Shown: positions 37,361 through 47,378, counted from the stretch's first letter. The stretch: 64,000 nucleotides of DNA from CAWCUU01 sp963798855 (GCA_963798855.1 CAWCUU010000001.1:930001-994000), one strand, 5' to 3'. Program-made: numbers and translations. Notes: generated from the letters alone by a model not told the origin.

Positions 37361-39268
37361 TTGTCCCTGCTGGAGAAGATCGCGAGTCCGCAGGACGTGC
37401 GCGCGCTCGCGAAGTCGCAGCTTCCGGAGCTGGCCCGCGACGTACGCGAGCGCCTGATCGATGTGATCAGCGAGGTCGGAGGCCATTTCGCCCCCGGGCT
37501 CGGTGTGGTCGAGCTGACCGTCGCATTGCACTACGTGCTGGATACCCCGCGCGACCGCCTGGTCTGGGACGTTGGCCACCAGGGCTACCCCCACAAGATC
37601 CTGACCGGCCGTAACGCCCGGCTTCCGACGATCCGGCAGCAGGATGGGATCTCCGGATTCCTGCGGCGTGACGAATCGGAATACGACACGTTCGGCGCCG
37701 GTCACGCGGCCACCTCCATCTCCGCGGCGCTCGGCATGGCGACCGCCCGTGATCTGCACGGCGACGATTACAAGGTGGCCGCCGTGATCGGCGACGGAGC
37801 GCTCACCTGCGGTCTCGCCTACGAGGCGTTGAACAACGCCGGCCATACCCATCGCGACCTGATCGTCATCCTGAACGACAACGAGATGTCGATCTCGCCG
37901 AACGTCGGCGCGATGCACAAGTACCTCACCCGCGTCACGACGAACCCGATCTACAATCGGCTGCGGAACGAGCTGAAGGGGGTGCTGCAGCGCACGCCCT
38001 CGAGCTTCGAGGAGTGGGCGATCAAGCTCGAGGAGAGCGTGAAGAACATGCTCGTCCCCGGCACGCTGTTCGAGGAGCTCGGCTTCCGCTACTTCGGCCC
38101 CGTGGACGGGCACGACGTGGGGGCCGTCGTCAATGTGCTGCGCAAGGTCCGCGGCATGACCGGACCCCGGCTCGTCCACGTCAGGACCCGCAAGGGGAAG
38201 GGCTTCCCCCTCGCCGAGCAGAACCCCGTCGTCTGGCACGGCGCTACGCCGTTCGACAAGATCAGCGGCGAGATCATGAAGAAGAAGGGCGGGCTGCCCG
38301 CGTACACGAAGGTGTTCGGCGCCGCCCTGGTGGAGCTCGGAGCCCGCTACCCGGAAATGGCGGTGATCACCGCGGCGATGCCGACCGGCACCGGCACCGG
38401 CGCGTTCGGTGACGCCTTTCCGGAGCGCTATTTCGACGTCGGCATCGCCGAGGCGCACGGCGTCACGTTCGCCGCGGGGCTCGCTGCGGACGGCGTGCGA
38501 CCGGTCGCGGCGATCTACTCCACCTTCCTGCAGCGCGCCTACGACTCCATCGTTCACGACGTCGCGCTGCAGAAGCTGCCGGTCGTGTTCGCCATGGACC
38601 GGGCGGGCCTGGTCGGAAACGACGGTCCGACGCACATGGGTCTTTACGACATCGCGTATCTGCTCGCGGTGCCGAACATGGTCGTGACGGCACCGAAGGA
38701 TGGGGCGGAGATGGTGGCGCTGCTGCGGCTCGGCGTCGACCAGACGGAGGCCCCCTTCTCGCTGCGCTACCCGCGTGACAGCGTGCCCGCGGCCGTGCCT
38801 TCGCTCGACGAGATCCCCGAGGTGCCGTTCGGCACGTGGGAAGTGCTACGGCGAGGCTCGGGCGTGGCCCTGCTCGCCGTCGGCACGATGGTGCTGCCCG
38901 CACTCGAGGCCGCGGCCGTGCTCGCGGCCGAGGGGCTCGATCCGACGGTCGTCAATTGCCGATTCCTCAAGCCCATCGACCGTGCCACGCTCGAATGGGT
39001 GCTCGGCTCTCACGCGGCCGTTCTCACGGTGGAGGAGGGCACCGTCGTCAACGGCTTCGGCGCGATGATCGCGCGTGAGCTGGAGCAGGCAAGGCTCGGT
39101 GGGGCGGACGTCCGGATGGACATCCTGGCTGTGCCGGACGAGGTCATCGAGCACGCGTCGCGCGGACAGCAGCTCGCGCGCGTCGGCCTGACTCCGACCG
39201 GCATCGCGGAGCGGGCCCGGCTGCTCGCCCGGATCAGTAGAGTGCTGCCCATGCGCGAGATGGCCTGA
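37361..39268 (+). CDS. dxs: 1-deoxy-D-xylulose-5-phosphate synthase
   Basis: Dxs makes DXP from pyruvate and glyceraldehyde 3-phosphate with thiamine diphosphate, the entry to the MEP pathway. The 635-residue product has VWDVGHQGYPHKILTGR, GHAATSISAALGMA, the ThDP motif GDGALTCGLAYEALNNAG through LNDNEMSISPNVGAM, the catalytic Glu in FDVGIAEAHGVTFAAGLA (usually IAEQHAVTFAAG) and FAMDRAGLVGNDGPTHMGLY. TTG 37361 is selected by AAGGAGGACATC. The stop overlaps nadK by one base. Confidence 0.95.
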   Translation: MSLLEKIASPQDVRALAKSQLPELARDVRERLIDVISEVGGHFAPGLGVVELTVALHYVLDTPRDRLVWDVGHQGYPHKILTGRNARLPTIRQQDGISGFLRRDESEYDTFGAGHAATSISAALGMATARDLHGDDYKVAAVIGDGALTCGLAYEALNNAGHTHRDLIVILNDNEMSISPNVGAMHKYLTRVTTNPIYNRLRNELKGVLQRTPSSFEEWAIKLEESVKNMLVPGTLFEELGFRYFGPVDGHDVGAVVNVLRKVRGMTGPRLVHVRTRKGKGFPLAEQNPVVWHGATPFDKISGEIMKKKGGLPAYTKVFGAALVELGARYPEMAVITAAMPTGTGTGAFGDAFPERYFDVGIAEAHGVTFAAGLAADGVRPVAAIYSTFLQRAYDSIVHDVALQKLPVVFAMDRAGLVGNDGPTHMGLYDIAYLLAVPNMVVTAPKDGAEMVALLRLGVDQTEAPFSLRYPRDSVPAAVPSLDEIPEVPFGTWEVLRRGSGVALLAVGTMVLPALEAAAVLAAEGLDPTVVNCRFLKPIDRATLEWVLGSHAAVLTVEEGTVVNGFGAMIARELEQARLGGADVRMDILAVPDEVIEHASRGQQLARVGLTPTGIAERARLLARISRVLPMREMA

Positions 39269-40188
39269 TGGCCGGAGCCGCCGGCTCCGTGCGCCGCATC
39301 GGCATCATCGCGCACGCTCACTACGGTCGCCTCCAGCCCTCGCTCGATGCGCTGCGGCGCGCGGCCGAGCGGAACGACGTGGAGCTCGCGGCCGAGGAGT
39401 GGCTGGCCTCGGACCTGGGCGCCGAGCCGTTCGCCGTCGACGAGGACGGCGGTACGAGCGACGACATCGACCTGCTGCTCACACTGGGAGGCGACGGCAC
39501 CCTGCTGCGCGGTGCCCGCATGGTCGGCCGCCGCGAGATCCCGATCCTCGGTGTCAATCTCGGCCACCTGGGGTTCCTCACCTCGACGACTCCCGCGGAT
39601 CTGGACGAGTCCCTGCGCCGGCTGTTCCGCGGCGAGTACATGCTGGACCGGCGCATGACGCTCGAGGCGCGGCCGATCGGCGAAGGCTCCGATCAGGGAC
39701 CGGCCTTCCTCGCACTGAACGATGCAGTGCTGCACAAGGGCGGCTTCGCGCGGATGCTGCGGCTGACGGTGCGCGTCGGGATGGACGTCGAAGAGGGCGA
39801 GGAGGTCGGTACCTACAGCGCCAATGGCATCATCCTCGCCACGCCGACCGGCTCGACGGCCTACTCGCTGTCCGCCAGCGGCCCGATCATCGTCCCCAGT
39901 GTCGAGTGCATCCTCGCGACGCCGATCTGTCCGCACACCCTGGCTGTCCGCCCGCTCGTGGTGCCGGCCACCGCGGTGCTCTCGATCGAGATCCTCACTC
40001 CGACCGAGGGGCTGATCCTGACGGTGGACGGACAGGATGGTGCGGCACTCCGACCCGGCGACCGGATCGAAGTCCGCCGCGGGAAGCCCTGCATTCCTCT
40101 CGTTCGATTCCCGGAACAGAGCTTCCTTTCCACGCTGCGCCGCAAGCTGCACTGGGGCATCGAGCGCGGAGAGAACGGTCGCTCCTGA
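39268..40188 (+). CDS. nadK: NAD kinase
   Basis: NadK phosphorylates NAD to NADP. The 306-residue product has the GGDGT motif at about residues 74-78 (LLTLGGDGTLLRGARM), the second signature LGVNLGHLGFLT, NDAVLHKGGFARMLRLTV and the substrate loop NGIILATPTGSTAYSLSASG, plus CPHTLAVRPLV. The C-terminal 30 residues beyond the conserved core are basic. It overlaps dxs by one base and is 22 bases from recN, the common nadK-recN pair. Confidence 0.94.
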   Translation: MAGAAGSVRRIGIIAHAHYGRLQPSLDALRRAAERNDVELAAEEWLASDLGAEPFAVDEDGGTSDDIDLLLTLGGDGTLLRGARMVGRREIPILGVNLGHLGFLTSTTPADLDESLRRLFRGEYMLDRRMTLEARPIGEGSDQGPAFLALNDAVLHKGGFARMLRLTVRVGMDVEEGEEVGTYSANGIILATPTGSTAYSLSASGPIIVPSVECILATPICPHTLAVRPLVVPATAVLSIEILTPTEGLILTVDGQDGAALRPGDRIEVRRGKPCIPLVRFPEQSFLSTLRRKLHWGIERGENGRS

Positions 40189-40210
40189 CCGGGTGGCGGG
40201 CGACTCTATC

Positions 40211-41872
40211 ATGCTGCTCGAGCTCCGAGTCGAAAACTTCGCGGTGATCGACCGCATCACGCTGCGCCTCGAGCCGGGGCTGAACGTGCTGACGGGCGAG
40301 ACGGGGGCGGGCAAGTCCCTCGTCGTCGGCGCGCTTTCGCTGCTGCTCGGCGAGCGCGCGTCGGCGGACCTCGTGCGCCCGGGCGCGGAACGCGCTGTCG
40401 TGGAGGGCGTCTTCGACATCGGAGGTGACGAGGAGGCGATCGCGCTGCTGGCGGAGCAGGGGATCGATGCGGAGGATGGATTGCTCATCCTGCGGCGGGA
40501 GGTCGCCCTCCGGGGCCGCAACCGCGCGTGGGTGAACGGCGCGGCCGCGACCGCGGGTCTGGTGGGGAGCCTCGGGGGCATGCTGGTGGACCTGCACGGG
40601 CAGCACGAGCACCAGACGCTCCTCAAACCCGCGGATCAACGGGCCATGCTCGACGCGTTCGCGAGCGCGACCCCGCAGGCTGAGGAGGCCGCCGCCGCGC
40701 ACGCGGAGTGGCGGAGGCTGGAGCGGCAGCTGGTCGAGCTGGACCGTCGCAGACAGGAGGTGGAGCAACGCTCGGACTTCCTGCGCTTCCAGCTGCGCGA
40801 GATCGAGGCGGCGGACCTCTCGGAGGGCGAGGAGGACCGCCTGGAGGAGGAGGCGCGGCGGCTCGAGCACGCGGAGGAGCTGGCGCGGATCGCCAATGAG
40901 CTGCACGTGCTGCTGTATTCCGGCGAGGAGGCGCTGGCGGCCGGGGTCTCCGCCGCGATGCAGGAGTTGGATCGGCTCCTGCGGATCGATGCCTCGGAAG
41001 CGGCCACCCGTGAGCTGCTGGAATCGGCGTACTACGCGCTGGAAGAGGCGGGCCGGCGGCTGGGCGCCTATGGGGCCGGCATCGAGCACGAGCCTCGCCG
41101 CCTTCAGCAGCTGCGGCAGCGACAGGACGTTCTCTTCCGGCTATTCCGAAAGTACGGCGAGGGAAGCGCGGCGGTGCTGGAGGTTGGTGCGCGGGTGCGC
41201 GCGGAGCTGGACCTGGTGCAGGGAGGCGCGCTCTCGCGTCGCGAGCTGGAGCGGGAGGTGGCCTCGGCGCGGGCCCGCCTCGAGGCCGCCGCGGCCGAGC
41301 TGACGCGGCTGCGCTCGGCGGCGGCCGAGCGGCTGAAGCACGAGGTCGAGGCGGTGCTCCCGGAGCTGGGTTTGCGGGACGGACGGTTCGAGGTGGAGCT
41401 GGAGCATCTCGATGAGATCGCGTCGACGGGGGCCGAAAGCGTCGAGTACCGCGTATCGCTCAACCGGGGGTTCGAGCCGAGGCCCCTGGCCCGCGTGGCC
41501 TCCGGCGGCGAGCTGTCGCGGGTCATGCTCGCGCTGAAGACGATCCTCGCGCGGCTCGACCGCGTGCCCTCGCTCGTCTTCGATGAGATCGACGCGGGCA
41601 TCGGAGGCCGGACGGCGCACCGGGTCGCCGCCAAGCTGAAGGAGGTCGCCGGCTCTCACCAGGTCTTCGCGATCACGCACCTCCCGCAGATCGCTGCGCG
41701 CGCCGACCTCCATCTCCTCGTCGAGAAGGTGGAGCGCGATGGTGCCGTCGCGACACGGGTCTCTGCCCTGACGGGAGAGGAGCGGCTGGTCGAGCTCGTG
41801 CGCATGCTCGGTGGCGACCCGGACAGCGCCGCCAGCCTGCGCCACGCCCGGGAGCTGCTGGGCGTGGCGTAG
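40211..41872 (+). CDS. recN: DNA repair protein RecN
   Basis: RecN is an SMC-like ATPase that acts at double-strand breaks. The 553-residue product starts LLELRVENFAVIDRITLRLE, with Walker A NVLTGETGAGKSLVVGALSL. A long Glu/Arg coiled coil follows (about residues 150-380). The C-terminal half has the ABC signature VASGGELSRVMLALKTIL and Walker B SLVFDEIDAGIGGRTAHRVA, then FAITHLPQIAARADLHLLVE. ATG 40211 has no strong ribosome binding site; GTG 40193 is a less likely alternative. The gene ends the run that began at pheS. Confidence 0.94.
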   Translation: MLLELRVENFAVIDRITLRLEPGLNVLTGETGAGKSLVVGALSLLLGERASADLVRPGAERAVVEGVFDIGGDEEAIALLAEQGIDAEDGLLILRREVALRGRNRAWVNGAAATAGLVGSLGGMLVDLHGQHEHQTLLKPADQRAMLDAFASATPQAEEAAAAHAEWRRLERQLVELDRRRQEVEQRSDFLRFQLREIEAADLSEGEEDRLEEEARRLEHAEELARIANELHVLLYSGEEALAAGVSAAMQELDRLLRIDASEAATRELLESAYYALEEAGRRLGAYGAGIEHEPRRLQQLRQRQDVLFRLFRKYGEGSAAVLEVGARVRAELDLVQGGALSRRELEREVASARARLEAAAAELTRLRSAAAERLKHEVEAVLPELGLRDGRFEVELEHLDEIASTGAESVEYRVSLNRGFEPRPLARVASGGELSRVMLALKTILARLDRVPSLVFDEIDAGIGGRTAHRVAAKLKEVAGSHQVFAITHLPQIAARADLHLLVEKVERDGAVATRVSALTGEERLVELVRMLGGDPDSAASLRHARELLGVA

Positions 41873-41887
41873 GTCGGGAGCCGTGCG

Positions 41888-44710
41888 TCAGAACGAGTAC
41901 TTCGCCTGCAACAGCGCCATCCGTCCGATGATCGCCGTGCCGGGGAAGCTCTGGTACTCGGTGTCGAAGATGTTCTGCACCGAGAGCTCGAGCGACGTCG
42001 CCTGCAGCCCGGGCACCCGGTAGCCGAGCGTCAGGTCCGCGAGCGTGTAGTTCTTCACGCAGGGGGTCGAGGGACCGAGGCCCCGGTTGCCCGGCACGCA
42101 CAGGGTGGCGTTGTAGACGCCGGACTGCACCGGGAAGTGGCTGTTGAAGCGCACGCGCGCCTCGCCGTTGAAGCCGCCGGCCAGCGGGCGGTAGGTCAGC
42201 GCGACGCTGCCCTTCCGGCGGGGGGCGTTCAGCGTGATGATGGCGCCCGACCCGATCGAGCTCGCGTCGAAGTAGTCCTTGTCCGTCAGCGACAATGTGC
42301 CGCTCAGCGACAACGCGTCGCTCAACAGGGCCGTCGCGGAAAGGTCGCTCCCCCACAGGTCGATGTGGTCGTGCACATTCGTGTAGGTGGCGAGCAGCTG
42401 GGCGCCGTTCGCGTCGACCTCCCCGCTGGAGACGACGCCGAGCGGTACGGCTGCCAGCCCGGGAGCGAGCGCAGCCGCGGTCGCCTGCGCCTGTTGCGGC
42501 GACATTCCGAGGTCCTGCACGAAATGCTGCGCGAGGAACGCGCCGGTCTCGTTGCCGTTCAGGCCAATGAACGGGGTGTAGACTGTCAGCGGCGTGACGA
42601 AGTCGTTGCGCCGCTCCCACCAGAGGTCCGCGGCGAGCAGCAGACGCCCGGCGATGATGCCGCGGTAGCCGCCCTCGACAGCGGTGCTCGTGGACTCGCG
42701 GATCGGCTCCACGTCCGGGATCGTGACGTCGCTGGCCGGCTCGCTCGTTCCGGCCGTGGGATCGAGCACGTTCGCCGTGATCTGCGCGGGCGTCGGCGCG
42801 AGCGAGAGCAGGTACTGCACCATGCTCGGATCGATCGGCGTGCCCGCCTGTGCCGCGGCGGCGGCCATCACCTGGACGGCGGCCTGCCAGTAGCCGGCCG
42901 CGCCGGCTGCCGGCAGGAGCTGCGAGGGTCCACCCAGCTGGGCAGGCGTGAACGGCGAGCGCATCAGGTAGCCGCCGTCCCCCTGGCGGAAGTGGAAGCC
43001 CGTCTCGCCCGTGCCCTGCACGCGGACGCTGTAGCCGAGCGCGGCCGCACCGGCCTGCGGGATCGCCGTGGGCAGGTCCAGGAACTGGTTCAATGACGAT
43101 GGCGTGGAGTAGGCGCGGTTGTAGGTCAGGCGGAACGCCTGCTCCTCCGTCGGCTTGAAGACGATGCCGGCTCTCGGCGAGAACACGACGTCCGGCAGAG
43201 CCGAATGGTGGTCGAGTCGGCCGGCCAGCGTCAGGTTCAGCTTCGAGGTCAGCTGCGTCCCGGACTGCAGGTAGCCGCCGATCTCGGTGGTCTGGTCGTC
43301 GTTCTCGTAGATCCCGTTGATCGTGCCGTTCGTGCGCGGGTCGGTGAACAGGTAGTCAACGCCGTAGGTGAAGTCCTGGCGACCGCCCGCGAGTGACAGG
43401 CCGTGCTGCAGCTGCGCGACCCAGAGCCTCGAGTTGTCGACGATCGGCTGACCGGTGCGCAGCAGGTACGTATCCCCGGCATCGCTGGTGTTCAGATAGA
43501 CCTGCGCGAAAAGGCGCTCCCAGTTGAGCCGCGCCTGATAGTAGGTGTAGCGCCAGTCCTCGACCTGTCCCGCGCCGAGGCCGGTGAGCTCGATGGCGCT
43601 GCCGACGTTCGTCATGCCGGCCTGGAAAATCGTCGAGACGTTCTCCGACGCCTGCCAGTCCAGGCGCGCCTCGCCGCTCCAGCGGTTCACTTCGAAGTCT
43701 CGCGTCCCGACCAGGGCGATACGCCGCATCGCCTCGAGCGAATCGCCGAGCGCCTGAATCAGGTTGTGGCGGAAGACGGGGATCTGGAAGCGCGCCGCTT
43801 CACTGACCTCGACGGTGTCGGTGAACCGCCACTCGTCCGCGCTGAAGTAGAGGCCCGAGACCTTGATGCCGACCCGATCGCTCAGCTTCTGCGCGGTGCG
43901 GAACGTCCCCTTGAAGACGCTCTGCTCTCCGCCGGCGAGCCCGACGGTGGTGCCCTGACTGGCCAGTGGTGACTTCGTGATCATGTGCAGCACGCCGTCG
44001 GCCGTGTTCGGTCCGTACAGAGCGGAGGCCGGGCCGAGCACCACCTCGATCCGCTCGAGGTCGTCGCTCGTGGCCGGAACGAAGTGCATCACGTTCACCC
44101 GCAGCGACGGCACTCCCGCGATGCGGTAGTCCGTCAGCATGTGGAGCGAGCCGGAGAAGATGTTGTTGAATCCACGTGCCGCCACGTTCGTGGACTGCAC
44201 GCCTTGCGTGATGATGTCGATGCCGGGGGTGCTGCGCAGATAGTCGGCCGGGGTTACGACAGGGGTCGCCTCGATCTCCCGCTGACCGATCACGCTGACC
44301 GAGGCCGGAGCGTCCAGCGCCTTCGCCATCGTCTTCGTCGCGGAGACGACGATCGGATTCAACGTGAAGGCCTGCATGTGCAGCTGCACCGCAGCGATCG
44401 AGCTCTCTCCCGCCACCACGCGCACGGCCTCCACACGCTGCGTCCCGTAGCCGATGATGCTGACCGAGATCGCGTAGGTGCCCGCGGCGAGGTTCGCGAT
44501 GCGGAACTCGCCCGACGTGCCGCTCACCGCCTGTCCCGCCACCGTGCCGCCGACATCGATCGCCTGTATCTGCGCCCCGCTCAGCGGAGTGCCGCTCTCG
44601 GCATCCGTGACACGCCCCGTTATCGCGCCGTTCTGTGCCAGCGTGGGCTTCGCCCACAGGAGCAGCAGCGCTGTACCGAGGAAGAGGATACGCCTCGTCA
44701 CGTGAACCAT
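41888..44710 (-). CDS. TonB-dependent receptor with N-terminal carboxypeptidase-regulatory-like domain
   Basis: The 940-residue product has a signal peptide (VTRRILFLGTALLLLWAKPT, cleaved near LAQ), a carboxypeptidase-D regulatory-like beta domain (GAITGRVTDAESGTPLSGAQ, FRIANLAAGTYAISVSIIGY), a plug domain (DYLRSTPGIDIITQGVQSTN, ERIEVVLGPASALYGPNTAD) and a ~650-residue 22-strand-type barrel. The barrel ends in MALLQAKYSF, a terminal aromatic residue typical of outer-membrane proteins. The substrate is unknown; no SusD-like partner is adjacent. ATG 44710 follows AGGATGAC. Recn lies convergent, 16 bases away. Confidence 0.92.
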   Translation of the reverse strand: MVHVTRRILFLGTALLLLWAKPTLAQNGAITGRVTDAESGTPLSGAQIQAIDVGGTVAGQAVSGTSGEFRIANLAAGTYAISVSIIGYGTQRVEAVRVVAGESSIAAVQLHMQAFTLNPIVVSATKTMAKALDAPASVSVIGQREIEATPVVTPADYLRSTPGIDIITQGVQSTNVAARGFNNIFSGSLHMLTDYRIAGVPSLRVNVMHFVPATSDDLERIEVVLGPASALYGPNTADGVLHMITKSPLASQGTTVGLAGGEQSVFKGTFRTAQKLSDRVGIKVSGLYFSADEWRFTDTVEVSEAARFQIPVFRHNLIQALGDSLEAMRRIALVGTRDFEVNRWSGEARLDWQASENVSTIFQAGMTNVGSAIELTGLGAGQVEDWRYTYYQARLNWERLFAQVYLNTSDAGDTYLLRTGQPIVDNSRLWVAQLQHGLSLAGGRQDFTYGVDYLFTDPRTNGTINGIYENDDQTTEIGGYLQSGTQLTSKLNLTLAGRLDHHSALPDVVFSPRAGIVFKPTEEQAFRLTYNRAYSTPSSLNQFLDLPTAIPQAGAAALGYSVRVQGTGETGFHFRQGDGGYLMRSPFTPAQLGGPSQLLPAAGAAGYWQAAVQVMAAAAAQAGTPIDPSMVQYLLSLAPTPAQITANVLDPTAGTSEPASDVTIPDVEPIRESTSTAVEGGYRGIIAGRLLLAADLWWERRNDFVTPLTVYTPFIGLNGNETGAFLAQHFVQDLGMSPQQAQATAAALAPGLAAVPLGVVSSGEVDANGAQLLATYTNVHDHIDLWGSDLSATALLSDALSLSGTLSLTDKDYFDASSIGSGAIITLNAPRRKGSVALTYRPLAGGFNGEARVRFNSHFPVQSGVYNATLCVPGNRGLGPSTPCVKNYTLADLTLGYRVPGLQATSLELSVQNIFDTEYQSFPGTAIIGRMALLQAKYSF

Positions 44711-44932
44711 GTCATCCTCGCGATTTTCGTCTGAGCCGGCTCGCCGGGGTCGGCGGCGGCGTTCGGATGGGCCCCTTTCGGTGCGAGCGCGTGAGGGTCG
44801 CGCCGTGTTGCCGAAGCGAGCGCTTCCAGTATATCCGAGCCGCGTCGGCAGGGTCAAGAAAGACTGTTGTCGCGGCGCGAAAGGCGCCGGCTGGAACTCG
44901 GACTGCGGGGTTCCCGCGGTGCAGTGGTATCG

Positions 44933-45919
44933 CTACGATCCTGTTTGGCCCGGTTCGCCGTCGAGCTCCGCGACGTGCACGAGCGCCTCGCCCTGATACA
45001 CAATGGGATGGACCCGTCGGCCGATGACCAGCCCCGACACGCGGGATCGCACCTCCGCCGTCTCGGTTCCGAGCGCGTTCGTGATCTCTCCGAGGACCTC
45101 GCCCTCGCGGACGTGCTGGCCGAGCTGCGCGTCCGGCCGAAACACACCGCTGCGAGCGGCACGCACCCAGCGGCGTTTGCGCGATTGGAGGAACGTGGAG
45201 GACTCCCCCGCCTCGACGCCGGCGATCACCCCCAGCGCGGCGAGCACGCGCAGCGTGCCGTCGACCCCGACGCGGATCGCCGATGGCGTGAAACGTCGGG
45301 CCTCCCCGGCCTCGTAGACCAGGACACGGGTCCCCCCCGTGACGGCGGCGCCGCGCAGCGAGCCCGGTGGCGCGGCGGCGTGAATGGCTATGGGTGCGGC
45401 GAAGGCGCGCACGAGACGGCGGGTGTCGTCGTCGTCCAGGTTCGCCCGGATCTGCGGCAGGTTCTCACGGTCGTCCGAGCCGCAGTGGTAGTCGATGCCG
45501 TGAGAGCAACGCCCGACCACCTCCCGCATGAATAGGTGCGCGAGGCGGGCGGCGAGCGAGCCGTTCACGCTACCCGGGAACGCGCGGTTGAGGTCGCGAC
45601 GATCAGGCAGGTAGCGCGATTCCGCGACCACCCCCGGCAGGTTCACGATCGGCACGGCGACGACGGTGCCTCGAACCTCCGCGGCGCGGATCCGTTCGAG
45701 GACCTGGCGCGTGATCTGCACGCCGTCCAGCTCGTCGCCGTGGATGGCGCCGCTCAGAAAGATGGCCGGACCGGGAGCTGCGCCGTGGATCACCTCGATC
45801 GGCAGCGACAGCCAGCCTCCGGCGGGCAGCCGGGCGACACGGATGTGAAGACGCTCCCGCCGCCCGGGCTCGACACGGGTCCCGCCGATCTCGAAGCGTT
45901 CGATGCTACTCGTCCTCAT
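44933..45919 (-). CDS. Succinylglutamate desuccinylase / aspartoacylase family zinc hydrolase
   Basis: The 328-residue product is an AstE/AspA-type M14-like metallo-hydrolase. Zinc ligands are visible in FLSGAIHGDELDGVQITRQV (His and Glu) and in IDYHCGSDDRENLPQIRANL (His). Residues about 230-328 form a second, lipoyl/hybrid-like beta domain (VFRPDAQLGQHVREGEVLGE). The family cleaves N-acyl amino acids or amide bonds. ATG 45919 overlaps the end of rimK by 14 bases. The conserved AstE-like / RimK / RimB trio suggests it acts on a glutamate-tailed or acylated amino-acid product, but the substrate is not known. Confidence 0.88.
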   Translation of the reverse strand: MRTSSIERFEIGGTRVEPGRRERLHIRVARLPAGGWLSLPIEVIHGAAPGPAIFLSGAIHGDELDGVQITRQVLERIRAAEVRGTVVAVPIVNLPGVVAESRYLPDRRDLNRAFPGSVNGSLAARLAHLFMREVVGRCSHGIDYHCGSDDRENLPQIRANLDDDDTRRLVRAFAAPIAIHAAAPPGSLRGAAVTGGTRVLVYEAGEARRFTPSAIRVGVDGTLRVLAALGVIAGVEAGESSTFLQSRKRRWVRAARSGVFRPDAQLGQHVREGEVLGEITNALGTETAEVRSRVSGLVIGRRVHPIVYQGEALVHVAELDGEPGQTGS

Positions 45920-46871
45920 GGACTGCGTCCGACTCCGCTTTTCCGGCCCGCTTCGGAACCGTAGCCGCTGCCCCGCGAGGGACCAGGTCCTCGTGGTCGT
46001 GGGAGACGTTGTTCTCGATGTAGTCGATGATCTCACCGGCGACGTCCACGCCGGTCGCCGTCTCGATCCCCTCCAAGCCAGGGGAGGAGTTCACTTCCAT
46101 GACGACCGGGCCGCGGCTCGAGCGGAGGAGGTCCACCCCGGCGACACCGAGCCCCATCACCCGGGCCGCACGGATCGCGGTGTTGCGTTCCCGCGTGTCG
46201 AGCTTGATCGGCGACGCGCTGCCGCCGCGGTGCAGGTTCGAGCGGAATTCTCCCGCCGCGGCGCGCCGCTCCATCGCAGCTACGACACGCCCGCCGACCA
46301 CCAGAGCGCGGATGTCCGAACCCGCTGCTTCCTTGACGAACTCCTGCACCAGGATGTTGGCATCCAGCTGCTGGAATGCGCCGATCACGGATTCGGCGGC
46401 CTTTCGGGTCTCGGCGAGGACGACGCCCATGCCCTGCGTTCCCTCGAGCAGCTTGATGATCAGGGGCGCGCCGCCCACCAGGTCGATGACGCCGTCGATG
46501 TCACGGCTCGAGCGGGCGAAGCCGGTGACCGGTAGCCCCACCCCCTCGCGGGAAAGGAGTTGCAGCGTGCGCAGCTTGTCTCTCGAACGAGCCAGAGCCT
46601 GGGATTCCGTGACGGTGTAAACGCCCATCACCTCGAACTGTCGCACCACTGCGGTGCCGTAGAACGTGACCGACGCGCCGATCCGTGGGATGATCGCTTG
46701 CAGCCGCAGCTCCTCGCCGCGATATAGCACCTTCGGGTTCTTTGCCGTGATGTTCATGTAGCAGCGTAGCGGATTGATGACCCGCATGGCGTGGCCGCGC
46801 TGCTTGCCGGCCTGCACCAGCCGCTTCGTCGAGTACAGCGAAGCTTTCCGGGACAGGACTCCAATGTTCAT
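45906..46871 (-). CDS. rimK: RimK-family ATP-grasp alpha-L-glutamate ligase
   Basis: RimK adds Glu residues to the C-terminus of ribosomal protein S6 in E. coli, and related enzymes make poly-alpha-glutamate. The product (321 residues) has the N-terminal domain (MNIGVLSRKASLYSTKRLV, LRCYMNITAKNP) and the ATP-grasp fold: MGVYTVTESQALARSRDKLR, LIIKLLEGTQGMGVVLAE, ILVQEFVKEAAGSDIRALVV, VVAAMERRA, GVAGVDLLRSSRGPVVMEVN. The last ~30 residues are an acidic, variable tail. Its ATG overlaps the rimB stop by one base (TGATG). Confidence 0.92.
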   Translation of the reverse strand: MNIGVLSRKASLYSTKRLVQAGKQRGHAMRVINPLRCYMNITAKNPKVLYRGEELRLQAIIPRIGASVTFYGTAVVRQFEVMGVYTVTESQALARSRDKLRTLQLLSREGVGLPVTGFARSSRDIDGVIDLVGGAPLIIKLLEGTQGMGVVLAETRKAAESVIGAFQQLDANILVQEFVKEAAGSDIRALVVGGRVVAAMERRAAAGEFRSNLHRGGSASPIKLDTRERNTAIRAARVMGLGVAGVDLLRSSRGPVVMEVNSSPGLEGIETATGVDVAGEIIDYIENNVSHDHEDLVPRGAAATVPKRAGKAESDAVHEDE

Positions 46872-47378
46872 CAGGCCTTTCCGGGGTGGGAGGATGGTGG
46901 GCGCAGAGCGGAGGCGAGGAAGGAGCGGCTCGGATCGACGAGGACTCGCCCACGCAATGCCTGTCGCCCGAGCAACATTCTGAATCCCATGGCGTCCCGC
47001 CGAACGAGGGTGACCTCGACGAGCCGAGATGTCGCCTCCGAGCTCGAGCCGAGTCGCGATCACCGGGCGAAGCGATTGCGCACCGGACGAGCTTCGCACC
47101 TTGCGCAGGTCCACGAGCTCGGCCTCGGCCTCCACGACCGTACGGGATTCCCCCTGCACCGGATGTACTTTGAAGCGGATCATCGACACGCCACCGCGCC
47201 GGAAACGCTTCAGGTCGTAGGCGTGCAGCGAGGAGGAGCGGGCGCCCGTGTCCACCTTCGCCTTGATTCGCTCGATGCCCAGATCCCGAAGACCGACCCA
47301 CTCCCGCCAGCCGACAATGCGCGGCTCGCCTCGCGTGGTTCCGTCTCGTGGCCGGCCTCGCTTCTGGATTATCGCCAT
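46871..47378 (-). pseudogene. rimB: RimB-type ATP-dependent zinc protease, interrupted by a +1 frameshift
   Basis: The N-terminal part (VGWREWVGLRDLGIERIKAK, VDTGARSSSLHAYDL, VVEAEAELVDLRKVRSSSG) reads in the frame of rimK up to LELGGDISA. The next residues (VEVTLVRRDAMGFRMLLGRQ, ALRGRVLVDPS) lie in another frame that ends at the TGA at 46871-46873. Family spacing needs one base removed near 47018-47024. Because the frame continues into rimK, a raw reading gives a false RimB-RimK fusion. RimB-family proteins trim the Glu tails added by RimK. Start ATG 47378 is uncertain; 47399 is the other option. Sequencing error is likely. Confidence 0.8.
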
